64,000 nt of DNA, taken from the NCBI GenBank assembly GCA_044238935.1, contig JBIICI010000010.1:1-64000 (forward strand). The letters are read 5' to 3'. The stretch comes from JBIICI01 sp044238935 (lineage in GTDB: Bacteria; Pseudomonadota; Alphaproteobacteria; Micavibrionales; Micavibrionaceae). Positions 25,932 through 35,359 of this stretch are shown in pieces. A program made the translations under genes and the position numbers. The notes below the pieces were generated by a model. The model did no database searches and was not told the DNA's origin. It saw only the letters and a list, made by a program, of their open reading frames with translations. Each line of letters begins with the position of its first letter. Within the stretch, counting starts at the first letter, position 1.

Positions 25932-26739
25932 GATCATGGGAATTTTAAATATCACCCCTGATAGTTTCTCAGATGGCGGATTATATAATGATCGCAATTC
26001 AGCGCTTAGGGGGGCAATCGATTTGATCAATCAAGGCGCCGATCTATTGGATATAGGCGCCGAATCAACACGCCCTGATGCAATTGCCTTAAGCGCAGCG
26101 GAAGAATGGGCGCGATTACAGCCTGTTTTGCATGATTTATATAAGGCACAAATCCACCATAAAGTTGAGATTTCACTGGATTCCTATCATGTGGAAACGA
26201 TGCATTCTACCCATGATGCGTTTGGAGAGGGATTTATATCCATTTATAATGACGTCAATCCATGGCTGGATTTTGACCTGAAAATGGATTTTTTGAAACA
26301 CACAAAGGCAAAAATGTGCCTTGCCCATAATCGCCGTGATTTTTTTGCAGGCAATCCACCCATTTATCCCACAGGAATTTGGGAAGATATTGAAGCCTAT
26401 TTCACACAGATTTTGGAGGCAGCACATCAAAAAGGGTTTCATGCCACGCGTTTTATCCTTGATCCCGCGATAGGATTTGCAAAGAATGTGTCTGATAATA
26501 TTGAAATTCTTACAGATTTAAAACGTTTAAAATCCTTTGGCTTACCTGTTTTATTGGCAGCATCCCGAAAGCGTTTTATTGAAGGAATTATGCAAGATTT
26601 CACTCCGCCCGATAAACGAATTGGTGGATCACTCGCCGCCATCGCCGCAGGATTATCAGCCGATATTGATATATACCGCGTGCATGATGTGTATGACACG
26701 CGGCAATTTATCGATGTGTGTGGGGCTATTGGGGTTTAG
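25924..26739 (+). CDS. folP: Dihydropteroate synthase
   Basis: This 271-residue TIM-barrel protein has motifs GILNITPDSFSDGG (near the N-terminus), GAESTRPDA, DPAIGFAKN, ASRKRFI and YRVHDV in family order. The usual MH-x-x-G loop is replaced by MCLAHNRRDF, and the segment usually written INDV reads IYNDVN; these are mild departures. It condenses p-aminobenzoate with hydroxymethyl-dihydropterin pyrophosphate and is the sulfonamide target. It overlaps folK by 8 bp. Its stop codon overlaps the end of the convergent OtsA-like gene by 4 bp. Confidence 0.92.
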   Translation: MPRIMGILNITPDSFSDGGLYNDRNSALRGAIDLINQGADLLDIGAESTRPDAIALSAAEEWARLQPVLHDLYKAQIHHKVEISLDSYHVETMHSTHDAFGEGFISIYNDVNPWLDFDLKMDFLKHTKAKMCLAHNRRDFFAGNPPIYPTGIWEDIEAYFTQILEAAHQKGFHATRFILDPAIGFAKNVSDNIEILTDLKRLKSFGLPVLLAASRKRFIEGIMQDFTPPDKRIGGSLAAIAAGLSADIDIYRVHDVYDTRQFIDVCGAIGV

Positions 26740-28154
26740 AAGCTTAATATTTTATTATTACGCACGAATTCTTTTTGATGAAAATTAGACCATTTTTGAA
26801 TTGAATTCTCTTCTACCGCACGCATCATAAATTGATTACGACGCCTGATTTCAGCACCTGACATTGTTACGACTTTCTCCATTGCCGTCACAATCGGGGC
26901 ACTGAGATCTGAACGCACAGAATATCCAATTGCGCCTTGATTTTTAGACACAAGCTCATTCGCTGCCCCCACACCTTCATGTATAATTAAAGCACCACAT
27001 TTTGCAATGACTGCAAATTCTTTGGCTGTTAAATTCATCCCATCCGTATAGGATGTGACAAGCAAATGGCGTTTTTGTGCTGTAGTATCAGAAGGGTTCA
27101 TCAAATGATAAACATCAGATTGTGTGAGTTTCTGATTAAATAAAACAATAGAATTGTTATGATCTTTATTGATTTTCTCCACAAGTGATTTTACAGAATT
27201 TGCATATTCATCATATTCTTTGATCCCTTTGCGCGTTGGTTCTGCACTGACCAACATTTGAACATTGGCGTCAGGATTATTCTTTAAAAATATTTCAAAA
27301 GCTTGCAGCCTTTCAAGAATGCCTTTGCTGTAATCCGCCCGTTCGAAATTCATAAAAATATGCTCAGCCGTTAATTGATTATTTAACGCAATGGCATTTT
27401 CTGTAGGCGTTGTATTTTTTAGTGTTTCTTTAATTTTTTGGACATCAACACTGATGGGTGCATAACCAAAAGACTTATTATGCTGATTTTTAAGGACATC
27501 ATAAGGCTTTAGATTTCCAAAATCATGTTCTGTATCCCCAGAATATGCACTGTAATTCATGACATCTTTTTTAGTTTGAAAATAAATCTGATCCGCCGCA
27601 GATAAGGATTTCATTATTTCTGTATAGAAATCAAAAGCTTCAAAAGAATGTTTTTTTAGTACAGAAGGCGTTGCGATAGGTGTGTGATTAAAAAATAGAA
27701 TTGGGTTTTTACAGCCGAAATCTTTTAAAATCTTAGGCAAGCAATAATGGTGATAATCGTGAATCCAAATTGGGGAGGTCTGATCATTGCCAAGGTTGAA
27801 TATAATATTTTCTGCCAAAGATTTATTGACCGCGTAATTTGCGTCCATTGCCTCTTGGTTAGGAATTTGTGTATATTGATTCAAATCATGGTTCACTGGC
27901 CATAAGAAACGATTACTAAAGTCCTCATAATGCTTGCTATAATTATCCTTAGAAGCCAAAATTTGATAGACATTAATATGCTCAACCTTCTTTTTTATAC
28001 CTTCTATATTCTCATCGTGAATAGCCAAGTCTTCCCGTGATTTAAGTCCAAGCCATATAACATTGTCAACGCCCGCAACGGCATTAAATACAGCAGTGAC
28101 CAATCCACCTGATATAATGTCAGGCGTTCTATTTGAAACAATAAAAACTTTCAT
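26736..28154 (-). CDS. GT20-family trehalose-6-phosphate synthase-like enzyme
   Basis: This 472-residue protein has the OtsA framework: IVSNR (Arg9 equivalent), GGLVTAV, HYEDFSNRFLWP (75-86), IHDYHHY (131-137), FERADYSKG (270-278, phosphate-binding Arg272 and Lys277) and SYTDGMNLTAKE (368-379). The acceptor loop usually written HIPFPS is HTPIATP here, so the product could differ from trehalose-6-phosphate (for example another glucosyl-phosphate osmolyte). There is no otsB. The next genes upstream on the same strand, a PfkB kinase and a HAD phosphatase, could supply the phosphatase step; this is inference. AT-rich codons distinguish it slightly from its neighbours. Confidence 0.8.
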   Translation of the reverse strand: MKVFIVSNRTPDIISGGLVTAVFNAVAGVDNVIWLGLKSREDLAIHDENIEGIKKKVEHINVYQILASKDNYSKHYEDFSNRFLWPVNHDLNQYTQIPNQEAMDANYAVNKSLAENIIFNLGNDQTSPIWIHDYHHYCLPKILKDFGCKNPILFFNHTPIATPSVLKKHSFEAFDFYTEIMKSLSAADQIYFQTKKDVMNYSAYSGDTEHDFGNLKPYDVLKNQHNKSFGYAPISVDVQKIKETLKNTTPTENAIALNNQLTAEHIFMNFERADYSKGILERLQAFEIFLKNNPDANVQMLVSAEPTRKGIKEYDEYANSVKSLVEKINKDHNNSIVLFNQKLTQSDVYHLMNPSDTTAQKRHLLVTSYTDGMNLTAKEFAVIAKCGALIIHEGVGAANELVSKNQGAIGYSVRSDLSAPIVTAMEKVVTMSGAEIRRRNQFMMRAVEENSIQKWSNFHQKEFVRNNKILSF

Positions 28155-28272
28155 TTATTATTTATCCATAAAAAAATTAAATAAAGACTTATGAATACAC
28201 AAGGGCGCAAAATATGTCAAAATAAATATATTCAGATTATTTTTTCCATTAAAAGCCAAATACAATTTGTCT

Positions 28273-29205
28273 TTAAGCCGCTAAAGACAAAGAATCGACT
28301 GATATTTTTTCAAGGTGATCTGCAACCTCTTGGGGTGTCGGAACAGCGGCTTGCGCGCCAATTTTTGTACAGGCTAGTGAGCCTGCGATTGCACCACGCT
28401 GAAGCGCAATATCCAAAGAAAAACCCTGATCAAGGCTGGCGGCAAAATATCCAGTAAACGCATCCCCTGCCCCAATTGTATCAACAGGGGTGATCGGTAA
28501 AACAGGGATAGAATATTGCATACCATGCCCAACGCACAAAGACCCATTCCCCCCCAAAGTCACAATACAATTAAGATTGAATTTCTCATAGACAGCCTGC
28601 GCAAAATGCATTTTATTTTTCGTATCAATATTAAATTGCGCCCCTAAAGAATCCGCCTCATATTCATTCAGGATAATATAATCCAATAAGCATAATATTT
28701 CCTCTGTAACAGGGGCGTAAGGCGCAAGATTCATAATTGTGCGCCCCCCAACAGATTTAACACGACGCAGTAATTTCAGATTTTCATCCATTGATAATTC
28801 CCCTTGCAAGACAAGGGTTGTTTCTGATGATAAAAAATGATCCTCTATACGATCTTGCTTGGCATCTAAATTCGCGCCCTTACTGACAACAACACGATGC
28901 GTTCCATCCTCATGATTCACAAAAATCGCGGCTAAGCTCGTTGGTTTATCGGATATAAAGACACCATCTGCGTTAATGCCATTTTCTTGCAAATTCTCAA
29001 TCAACTGCCGACCATGTCCCCCTTTACCCACTGCGCCATAAAAATACACATTTGATCCTGCACGGGCGGCGGCAATAGCTTGGTTCTGCCCTTTTCCACC
29101 TGCGGCCTCGTCATGCTCATCCAAAAACATTGCTGTATCCTGAGCTGGCAAATTGGCGGTATGAAAAAAAACATCCAAAACATTCGATCCAAAAACAATA
29201 ATCAT
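28273..29205 (-). CDS. PfkB-family sugar kinase, ribokinase-like
   Basis: This 310-residue protein has the PfkB signatures GGKGQNQAIAAARAG (N-terminal glycine-rich substrate loop) and DTIGAGDAFTGYFAASL (C-terminal, catalytic Asp in GAGD). The nearest familiar relative is ribokinase (RbsK), which phosphorylates ribose at O5. There is no ribose transporter or regulator here. Its neighbours are an OtsA-like synthase and a HAD phosphatase, so a different sugar or nucleoside substrate is possible. The HAD gene ends 17 bp upstream. Confidence 0.85.
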   Translation of the reverse strand: MIIVFGSNVLDVFFHTANLPAQDTAMFLDEHDEAAGGKGQNQAIAAARAGSNVYFYGAVGKGGHGRQLIENLQENGINADGVFISDKPTSLAAIFVNHEDGTHRVVVSKGANLDAKQDRIEDHFLSSETTLVLQGELSMDENLKLLRRVKSVGGRTIMNLAPYAPVTEEILCLLDYIILNEYEADSLGAQFNIDTKNKMHFAQAVYEKFNLNCIVTLGGNGSLCVGHGMQYSIPVLPITPVDTIGAGDAFTGYFAASLDQGFSLDIALQRGAIAGSLACTKIGAQAAVPTPQEVADHLEKISVDSLSLAA

Positions 29206-29222
29206 AAAATTCTAAATCCTAT

Positions 29223-30008
29223 TTAATAATTTAGCTGTTGTAGAGCCGTTTTTTGCGAGGGTGCGTTGGTTGTATTAGACAGAGTTTGCGTAACATAATC
29301 AAGTAAGCTTTTTAAATTTTTAGCATCAACAACAATTAAATTTTCTGTTTTTTCACCTATATATTGATGAGATTTATCATTTAAAATTTGAATAACCAAT
29401 GGGTTGTGGCCTAGTTTTCTAAATTCTTCTGCCGCGGCAACGGCGGATGTTGTTCCTGATGCTGTGTCTTCTAATAAAATAATATTAGATAATGGCTGAC
29501 CTTCATAAAGCTGTAATCCTTTTATATAAGGATCAGGGGCGGGCTTTGGATTTCCGCCCCCCAAACTATCAATCCCCACAATATTATTAAAATGCTGACG
29601 AATCCCCACAGCCTCAACTGTTTTTTCAGCTGTTTTTTGATGCGCGTTTGTGACAATAGACATATTTGCATCTATGTTACTGGTAAAATTTAAAATTTCT
29701 TGTCTATGACGTGCTAAAGAAACACACACTCCGTAATTTACCATGCATTGTTCAATAAATTTTTCTTCAGAAACACCTTTTGCTGCGGGGCGGTTATGAT
29801 GGTGCGCATTCCATTTTTGATATAAATTGGCGTGCCCTCTCCCTAATTCCTGAGTCCATAGCTTATCTGATAGCTCATACCCAAAATCCGCAGCAGCAGC
29901 TTGCGATGCAAGATGATGAATCTCCTCAGTATTCACAAACAAAGTACCATCCATATCTGTAAGGATAATCGTATCATCCTTCCTGTTTTCACTTTTAAAG
30001 AAGCCCAA
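29223..30008 (-). CDS. HAD-superfamily phosphatase, beta-phosphoglucomutase-like, TTG start
   Basis: From the TTG at 30008 this is a 261-residue protein beginning GFFKSENRKDD. A strong GGGAGGT Shine-Dalgarno (30016-30022, minus strand) sits 7 nt upstream, whereas the longer reading to 30074 would need a GTG without one. HAD motifs: TDMDGTLF (I), SIVTNAHQK (II), NPKPAPDPYIKGL (III) and LLEDTASG (IV). The cap resembles beta-phosphoglucomutases and phosphatases of sugar phosphates. It precedes a ribokinase-like and an OtsA-like gene, and I suspect it supplies the phosphatase partner missing from the latter. Confidence 0.82.
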   Translation of the reverse strand: MGFFKSENRKDDTIILTDMDGTLFVNTEEIHHLASQAAAADFGYELSDKLWTQELGRGHANLYQKWNAHHHNRPAAKGVSEEKFIEQCMVNYGVCVSLARHRQEILNFTSNIDANMSIVTNAHQKTAEKTVEAVGIRQHFNNIVGIDSLGGGNPKPAPDPYIKGLQLYEGQPLSNIILLEDTASGTTSAVAAAEEFRKLGHNPLVIQILNDKSHQYIGEKTENLIVVDAKNLKSLLDYVTQTLSNTTNAPSQKTALQQLNY

Positions 30009-30086
30009 ACGCGTTACCTCCCGCACAAATAAATAATTATGTATAAATAATACACGATTACAAAAACAAAACACAATAAAATTCTT

Positions 30087-30608
30087 TTACGCTCCAATCT
30101 CTTTGATCAGCATCAATGTCAATTGATCATCAATAACCTGAAAGCTGCCCTGTCGAATCGGTTCGCGATTATAGGTAACACCACATCCATCGGGAATATA
30201 GCCCATCTTTGCATATAATTGTTGTGCAGTGCCATAATTTGCGGTCAACGCAACGGCTGCACCCAGATAATCATGGCCTGATTTTTGGCAAAAAGATTCA
30301 CAAAATTGCACCAAAGCCCGCCCAATCCCTTGCCTTTGGAAAAGGGGCGCAACGGATAAATCTTGGAATTCAGGGATATTCAGACGTTGAAACGGCGCAT
30401 AACGTGGGGATAAATTTAAAATCACATATCCCGCGGGTTGTTGATCATGATAATAGATAAAAATATGACGAAGAGGATCATCCATATTGATCTGAAGATC
30501 TTCGCGCTTTGTTGGGTCACGCATCTGGTTTGAAATGTCACATAAATCATCTAAGATCTTTGATTGATATTCAAAATCGCCCGTTTCATTTTGATAAATT
30601 ATAATCAT
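30087..30608 (-). CDS. GNAT-family N-acetyltransferase
   Basis: This 173-residue protein has the acetyl-CoA-binding GNAT core FQDLSVAPLFQRQGIGRALVQFCESF (motif A, Q/R-x-x-G-x-G/A pattern as RQGIGR) and a motif B region ANYGTAQQLYAKMGYIPDG. The substrate cannot be predicted. It is the most upstream gene of the minus-strand HAD/PfkB/OtsA-like group (spacing about 79 bp) and is divergent from the AAA ATPase gene. Confidence 0.85.
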   Translation of the reverse strand: MIIIYQNETGDFEYQSKILDDLCDISNQMRDPTKREDLQINMDDPLRHIFIYYHDQQPAGYVILNLSPRYAPFQRLNIPEFQDLSVAPLFQRQGIGRALVQFCESFCQKSGHDYLGAAVALTANYGTAQQLYAKMGYIPDGCGVTYNREPIRQGSFQVIDDQLTLMLIKEIGA

Positions 30609-30700
30609 TTTTATTTATAAATCCTTAGATATTTGTGGTAAAATAAACAAATCATATCAAAAAAGCGATATATAAAATAAAAGGATAGAGAATTTTATTT

Positions 30701-31969
30701 ATGTTCATATACGATCTTAGCTTTGACGAGAATTTAATTTGCTATAACGCGTTAAAGAAAAACTTGACGGACACAGATCGCTTGGCCGTTTTACAAGATG
30801 CCTTTTATAAATATGCCCAAGGGCATACCTATAACCATTCAGATGCCGAAAAATGGGTTGCGGATTTTGAGGCTACGCTTAGACCTGCCCAAGATAAAAC
30901 CGAATCTGATCCTGATTCAAATGAAAACCCCATCGATGCTTTTGATCCAATGGCGATTTTTGAAAATGCAGAGCCGCATTCTATTAAGGTTCATGAAAAC
31001 CATAATCATGATGATAGCCATGAACGAACGATAGGAAACTCAAATCGGCATACGATGCTGACGGATGGGAAAATCCCTGATATTATTGATTTGGATAACG
31101 CACAAAGCCGCACAAAAATCATGAAACCGATTGAGGATATGATCGGCCTGAGCACCTTAAAAGGGGAAATTTATAATTTCATTGATCTGGCATGGGCGCA
31201 AAAGAAACGTGAAAAAGCTGGTCTAAAAAACATTCCTATATCCATGAATATGGCGTTTTTGGGCAATGCAGGCACAGGAAAAACCACAATCGCGCGTGAA
31301 TTATCAAAAATATTATACAGTATTGGATATTTAAAAAAGCCTATTTTTATCGAAGCCTCCCGCGCCTCTTTGGTTGGGCAATATATTGGCCATACCGAAA
31401 GTGCGACCCATGATGCCTTTCATGCTGCATTAGGCGGCGTGCTTTTTATCGACGAAGCCCACACATTAACCCCGATTGATCCGTATGATCGCGACTTTGG
31501 TAAAAATGTCATTTCCACACTGATCCCCCTGATGGAAAATCATCGCGATGATGTTATTGTGATTTTTGCAGGTTATACAAAAGAAATGAAAGAATTTTTG
31601 CAATCCAATGAAGGGCTAGAGTCGCGCATTGCCTATCAATTCCATTTTGATGATTATAAAGACACAGATTTAATTGAAATTTTTAAATATAATTGTACCC
31701 AAAATGAAATCACTCTCAGCGACGATGCGCAACAGCGTTTAAGCATTGTTTTTGAACAAATGAAAACAGATCAACGTAATTTATATGGTAATGCACGCGG
31801 CATCCGGAATTTGTTTGAAAAAACGCTAAGGCAACAGGCAAAACGGCTTTATAAAAACAATCAATTTAACACGGACGAACTCAATATTATCGAAGCCGAA
31901 GATATTCCGCTGTTAAACACCCTCACAACCGATAGCAACGTCTTACATATTCCTTGGCGTCGGAATTAA
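30701..31969 (+). CDS. CbbX/SpoVK-like AAA+ ATPase
   Basis: This 422-residue protein has a variable, acidic and His/Asn-rich N-terminal region (1-140) and one AAA+ module. Visible motifs are Walker A GNAGTGKT (188-195), the pore loop LVGQYIGHTE (224-233) and Walker B VLFIDEA (247-253). A sensor-1 segment follows (VIVIFAGYTKEM), then arginine-finger-type residues and the NARGIRNLFEKTL sensor-2 helix. CbbX relatives remodel Rubisco, but no Rubisco genes are here, so the client is unknown. The N-terminal extension probably selects it. Single gene, divergent from GNAT and convergent with ferredoxin-NADP reductase. Confidence 0.85.
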   Translation: MFIYDLSFDENLICYNALKKNLTDTDRLAVLQDAFYKYAQGHTYNHSDAEKWVADFEATLRPAQDKTESDPDSNENPIDAFDPMAIFENAEPHSIKVHENHNHDDSHERTIGNSNRHTMLTDGKIPDIIDLDNAQSRTKIMKPIEDMIGLSTLKGEIYNFIDLAWAQKKREKAGLKNIPISMNMAFLGNAGTGKTTIARELSKILYSIGYLKKPIFIEASRASLVGQYIGHTESATHDAFHAALGGVLFIDEAHTLTPIDPYDRDFGKNVISTLIPLMENHRDDVIVIFAGYTKEMKEFLQSNEGLESRIAYQFHFDDYKDTDLIEIFKYNCTQNEITLSDDAQQRLSIVFEQMKTDQRNLYGNARGIRNLFEKTLRQQAKRLYKNNQFNTDELNIIEAEDIPLLNTLTTDSNVLHIPWRRN

Positions 31970-31973
31970 GCAT

Positions 31974-32993
31974 CTATTTCATGATACCTTTTGTTGTGGA
32001 ATGTTCGAAATGCATGGCTTTGCTTGGATTTATATAGTGCCATGCATGATGCACGGCTTGTGCGGCCTCTGAAAATCCTGTTAAAATCAGTTTTAATTTA
32101 TGGGGATAAACCGCAATATCCCCAACTGCATAAATACCCGCAATATTTGTTTGCGCTGTTGTTGGGTCAATTATTAAACGCGATTGTTCAATATCCAACC
32201 CCCAATCTTTTAAATGCCCCAAATCACTGTTTAAGCCAAAAAAAGGCAATAAAACATCACAGGGCAGTGTTTTTTCTTCACCATTTAATGATTTGACCTG
32301 TACAGAATGCAAAACCCCATGATCTCCGCTCAACGCATGCAATTGATAGGGGGTGACCAATTTTATTTTATTTTGCTGCACCAGCAGATCAATCTGACGT
32401 AATGTTTCAGGCGCACCACGAAACTGATCACGGCGATGCACTAAGGATAAAGATTTTGCCAAGGGCGCCAGTGAGACAGCCCAGTCCAATGCCGAATCCC
32501 CCCCTCCTGCAATCACAATATCTTTATTTTGCAAATCAGATGGATTCTGCACCATGTAAAAGACGCTCTTCCCCTCAAAACTTTCAATGCCTGCTAAGGG
32601 GGGGCGATTAGGGGTGAAACATCCTGCTCCTGCGGCAATAATGACGGCTTTGGCTGTAATTATTGTTTGGGCATTTGTGGTTAAGGTGATTGCGCCTGAC
32701 TCTTCATCGCGATGCAACTCTTGAACAGCTTGTCCTAAATGATAGACAGGTTCAAAGGGGGCGGCTTGGGATTGTAATTGCTGAATTAAATCCCCTGCTA
32801 AAATCGATGGATAGGCAGGAATATCATAAATAGGTTTTTCAGGATATAATGCTGTGCACTGCCCCCCAATATTGGACAATGCATCAATAACATGCACGCG
32901 CATCCCTAGCATACCGCATTGAAATATTGTAAACAAACCCACGGGCCCTGCACCAATAATGGCAATATCTGTTGTATGATGATGTTGTGTCAT
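31974..32993 (-). CDS. Ferredoxin-NADP+ reductase, thioredoxin-reductase-like type
   Basis: This 339-residue flavoprotein has an FAD dinucleotide motif IIGAGPVGLFTIFQCGMLG, then DALSNIGGQCTALYPEKPIYDIPAYP, and an NADPH motif VIAGGGDSALDWAVSLAPLA. A C-terminal FAD loop GIYAVGDIA follows. It lacks the redox-active CxxC of thioredoxin reductase, which places it with the TrxR-like ferredoxin-NADP reductases (YumC/FNR2). The start, 5' of which overlaps nothing, is next to divergent tsaE. Electron transfer between ferredoxin and NADP(H) is inferred from the family. Confidence 0.88.
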   Translation of the reverse strand: MTQHHHTTDIAIIGAGPVGLFTIFQCGMLGMRVHVIDALSNIGGQCTALYPEKPIYDIPAYPSILAGDLIQQLQSQAAPFEPVYHLGQAVQELHRDEESGAITLTTNAQTIITAKAVIIAAGAGCFTPNRPPLAGIESFEGKSVFYMVQNPSDLQNKDIVIAGGGDSALDWAVSLAPLAKSLSLVHRRDQFRGAPETLRQIDLLVQQNKIKLVTPYQLHALSGDHGVLHSVQVKSLNGEEKTLPCDVLLPFFGLNSDLGHLKDWGLDIEQSRLIIDPTTAQTNIAGIYAVGDIAVYPHKLKLILTGFSEAAQAVHHAWHYINPSKAMHFEHSTTKGIMK

Positions 32994-33035
32994 TTTATAC
33001 TATGGCTTTTATACAAAAATCAAAGGATTGAAAAT

Positions 33036-33518
33036 ATGTCTTTTTTTTTATCAGACTCTGAACATTATAGCAGTTGTGCGCAAGACACAATAGAGCTTGC
33101 AACCCATATCGCCCGTGATTTAAAAAAAGAAATGATCTTATCCCCTGCCCCCATCGCGATTTTATTAGAGGGCGATTTAGGCATGGGAAAATCAACCTTT
33201 GCCCGTGCCTTTATTCGTGAATGGCTGGATGATCCCACCCTAAACGTCCCCAGCCCGACATTTACAATTGTGCAATATTACCCCAATCCTGTTTTGGATT
33301 TATATCATTATGATCTATACCGCCTGAATGATTCGGATGAATTACAAGAAATTGGCTGGGATGATTCGCTGGCATCAGGCATCAATTTGATCGAGTGGCC
33401 ATCCAGAATTATGCCTTATCATTTTTATACTAAGGTATGTATTGTCACAATAAAACCCCCACAAAACAACGGGAATCCTGAACAAAGACGATGGATTAAA
33501 ATAAGAAACTTAATTTAA
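33036..33518 (+). CDS. tsaE: tRNA threonylcarbamoyladenosine biosynthesis ATPase TsaE
   Basis: Starting at the ATG at 33036 (the reading upstream overlaps the divergent reductase gene) this is a 160-residue protein. It has P-loop LLEGDLGMGKSTFARAFI, VPSPTFTIVQYY (switch I) and HYDLYRLNDSDELQEIGWDD, then INLIEWPSR. These are all diagnostic of TsaE, the ATPase partner of TsaB/TsaD in t6A37 tRNA modification. In alphaproteobacteria tsaE is often fused to or followed by a phosphotransferase gene; here it stands alone. Confidence 0.93.
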   Translation: MSFFLSDSEHYSSCAQDTIELATHIARDLKKEMILSPAPIAILLEGDLGMGKSTFARAFIREWLDDPTLNVPSPTFTIVQYYPNPVLDLYHYDLYRLNDSDELQEIGWDDSLASGINLIEWPSRIMPYHFYTKVCIVTIKPPQNNGNPEQRRWIKIRNLI

Positions 33519-33575
33519 TCCCAAAAAAAACATGTTATTTTTAAAATTTTTTTGTAATTTTGAATCCGTTTGATG

Positions 33576-33581
33576 TATAAT
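33576..33581 (+). promoter_or_regulatory. -10 element of the small-gene promoter
   Basis: A perfect TATAAT lies at 33576-33581, with TTGTAA (33552-33557) 18 bp upstream as a weak -35. It is intergenic between tsaE and the small gene at 33628 and makes expression of that gene credible. Confidence 0.5.
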
Positions 33582-33627
33582 GTTTATGAAGACTTAAACT
33601 TCAACACAAACACAACATAGGATTTTT

Positions 33628-33906
33628 ATGTCAATATCAGTGTCCTCTATTTATTCGCCTCCTTATCCAAATCCCATCCCTCAAAACTCAACCAACACAG
33701 CTCTACAATTTAATAAGGCAGCATCACCTAAAATACACACAGAAATAAGTTATCAATTCCCAGTTGGGAAATCTATAGTTTTAGGGACATCAGTACGAGA
33801 TGGGAATAGAACGGAGCATCGGGAAATAACTCTTCCAGCATCTAGCTTCCGTAAAAAAACCCCAACAGGAGAAGATACTGGAAATAAACTAGACTACCTC
33901 GCGTGA
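33628..33906 (+). CDS. Small hypothetical protein, 92 residues
   Basis: A perfect -10 box and an AGGA Shine-Dalgarno (TAGGATTTTT before the ATG) precede it. The protein is Ser/Pro/Asn rich at the N-terminus (SSIYSPPYPNPIPQNS) and has a short strand-like core (TEISYQFPVGKSIVLGTSVRDG). No signal peptide, membrane span or known motif is evident. It resembles in style two other small Ser/Asn/Gln-rich proteins near 63232 and 63593. Function unknown. Confidence 0.5.
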   Translation: MSISVSSIYSPPYPNPIPQNSTNTALQFNKAASPKIHTEISYQFPVGKSIVLGTSVRDGNRTEHREITLPASSFRKKTPTGEDTGNKLDYLA

Positions 33907-34169
33907 GATATTTTATGGATATAAAAAGGAAGGGTAGTGGAAACCAAACACAACCCAATAAATTAAGCGCGGGCTGCTGATTTTCATCCCTGACCCATTT
34001 CACGAAATCATCGCCTGTGTTGGTTTCCGATTTGGACATTAGATGATTTTTTGTTTATTTGCAATATTCTTTTATTAAAGATTAAAAACTCTTTCTTACT
34101 TGCACATAAATGTTTTTCATGATTGACTTATCACCTTAAAAAATTCAATTGTGGAAGGAATGATAGTCA

Positions 34170-35348
34170 ATGAGTCTGAAATTATCCCATCGCTCTGTTA
34201 TGCCTATTTTCAGAGCCTTGGGTTTCCTGCGTATGGCAAACCAACGAATTGCCCAAGGTGAAGATATTATCCGTTTAGAGGCAGGGCAACCCTCAAAAGG
34301 CGCACCGCAGGCAGCCATTGAACGTGCAACAGCCGCCTTATTAAAAGATCCAAAACAAGGATACACAGAATCATTGGGTATCCCCGCCCTACGCAAACGC
34401 ATTGCGCGTTGGTATAAGGATGAATTTCAATTTGATGTGGATTATCAAAATATTGCCGTTACATTTGGGGCATCAGGGGCATTTTTACTGTCTTTTTTAA
34501 CCGTGTTTGATGCTGGCGATACGGTGGCATTGGCGGCGCCTGCCTATCCTGCCTATCGCAACATCTTAAAAACTTTGGGAATCAATGTGCTGGAAATTCC
34601 CACAGATGCCAGCACCTATTTCCAACCCACATTGGCGCAATTAAAGGCGCTGAATCCCATTCCTGATGGATTAATTATCACCAGCCCATCTAACCCGACA
34701 GGCACAATCATTGCCGAAGATGACCTGAAAGCCATTGCCCAATGGTGTGAAGAAAATGGCGTACGCATTATCAGTGATGAATTATACCAACACGTCACTT
34801 TTGACCGCCCCGTCAATACGATTGGTCATCATTCCAAAAGCGCCATCATCATCAATAGCTTTTCAAAATATTTTGCCATGACAGGGTGGCGTTTGGGGTG
34901 GATGATCATGCCATCTGATGTTATCGCACGCGCCGAAACATTAGCCGACAGCCTGTTTGTATCGCCCCCAACAATGTCACAATATGTTGCCTTAGAAGCC
35001 TTCGAACATAAGGATGTCTTAGATGGGTATGTAGAAGCCTATCGTGAGAATTTAGCAATTTTGTTAACAGAACTGCCCAAAATCGGCTTTAGAAAATTGA
35101 CAGCCCCCTATGGTGCATTTTACATTTATATTAACGTATCCGAATATACAAATGACAGCGATGCATTTTGCCTGAAAATGATGGATGAAATTGGATTATC
35201 TATTACCCCCGGTACTGATTTTGATCCTGAGCGTGGGAATGTTTATATCCGCATATCCTTTGCAGGCGCAAAAAATGATATTATTCGCGCCTGTGATCGG
35301 TTAAAAAACTGGGATTTTTTAAAAGAGCACCATGCTAAAAAAGCATGA
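34170..35348 (+). CDS. Class I aminotransferase (aspartate/aromatic type)
   Basis: This 392-residue PLP enzyme of fold type I has GYTESLGIPALRKRIA, the conserved SPSNPTGT (172-179), DELYQHV (Asp203 for the pyridine nitrogen), and SFSKYFAMTGWRLGW with the Schiff-base Lys233. The C-terminal substrate Arg lies in VYIRISFAG. Subfamily I-gamma enzymes with this look transaminate aspartate, alanine or aromatic amino acids, and the exact donor is unclear. It is a single gene, convergent with murC. Confidence 0.9.
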   Translation: MSLKLSHRSVMPIFRALGFLRMANQRIAQGEDIIRLEAGQPSKGAPQAAIERATAALLKDPKQGYTESLGIPALRKRIARWYKDEFQFDVDYQNIAVTFGASGAFLLSFLTVFDAGDTVALAAPAYPAYRNILKTLGINVLEIPTDASTYFQPTLAQLKALNPIPDGLIITSPSNPTGTIIAEDDLKAIAQWCEENGVRIISDELYQHVTFDRPVNTIGHHSKSAIIINSFSKYFAMTGWRLGWMIMPSDVIARAETLADSLFVSPPTMSQYVALEAFEHKDVLDGYVEAYRENLAILLTELPKIGFRKLTAPYGAFYIYINVSEYTNDSDAFCLKMMDEIGLSITPGTDFDPERGNVYIRISFAGAKNDIIRACDRLKNWDFLKEHHAKKA

Positions 35349-35359
35349 AACTACTCCCC

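Noticed and set aside
28191..28457. 88-residue plus-strand ORF in the ribokinase region
   Set aside because: It is antisense to the PfkB kinase gene and has no motif; the 118-bp intergenic gap upstream of the OtsA-like gene holds nothing I can support.
33842..34039. 65-residue minus-strand ORF overlapping the 92-residue gene
   Set aside because: No Shine-Dalgarno, antisense to a gene with a good promoter and no recognisable motif; possibly a decayed fragment, but not supported.
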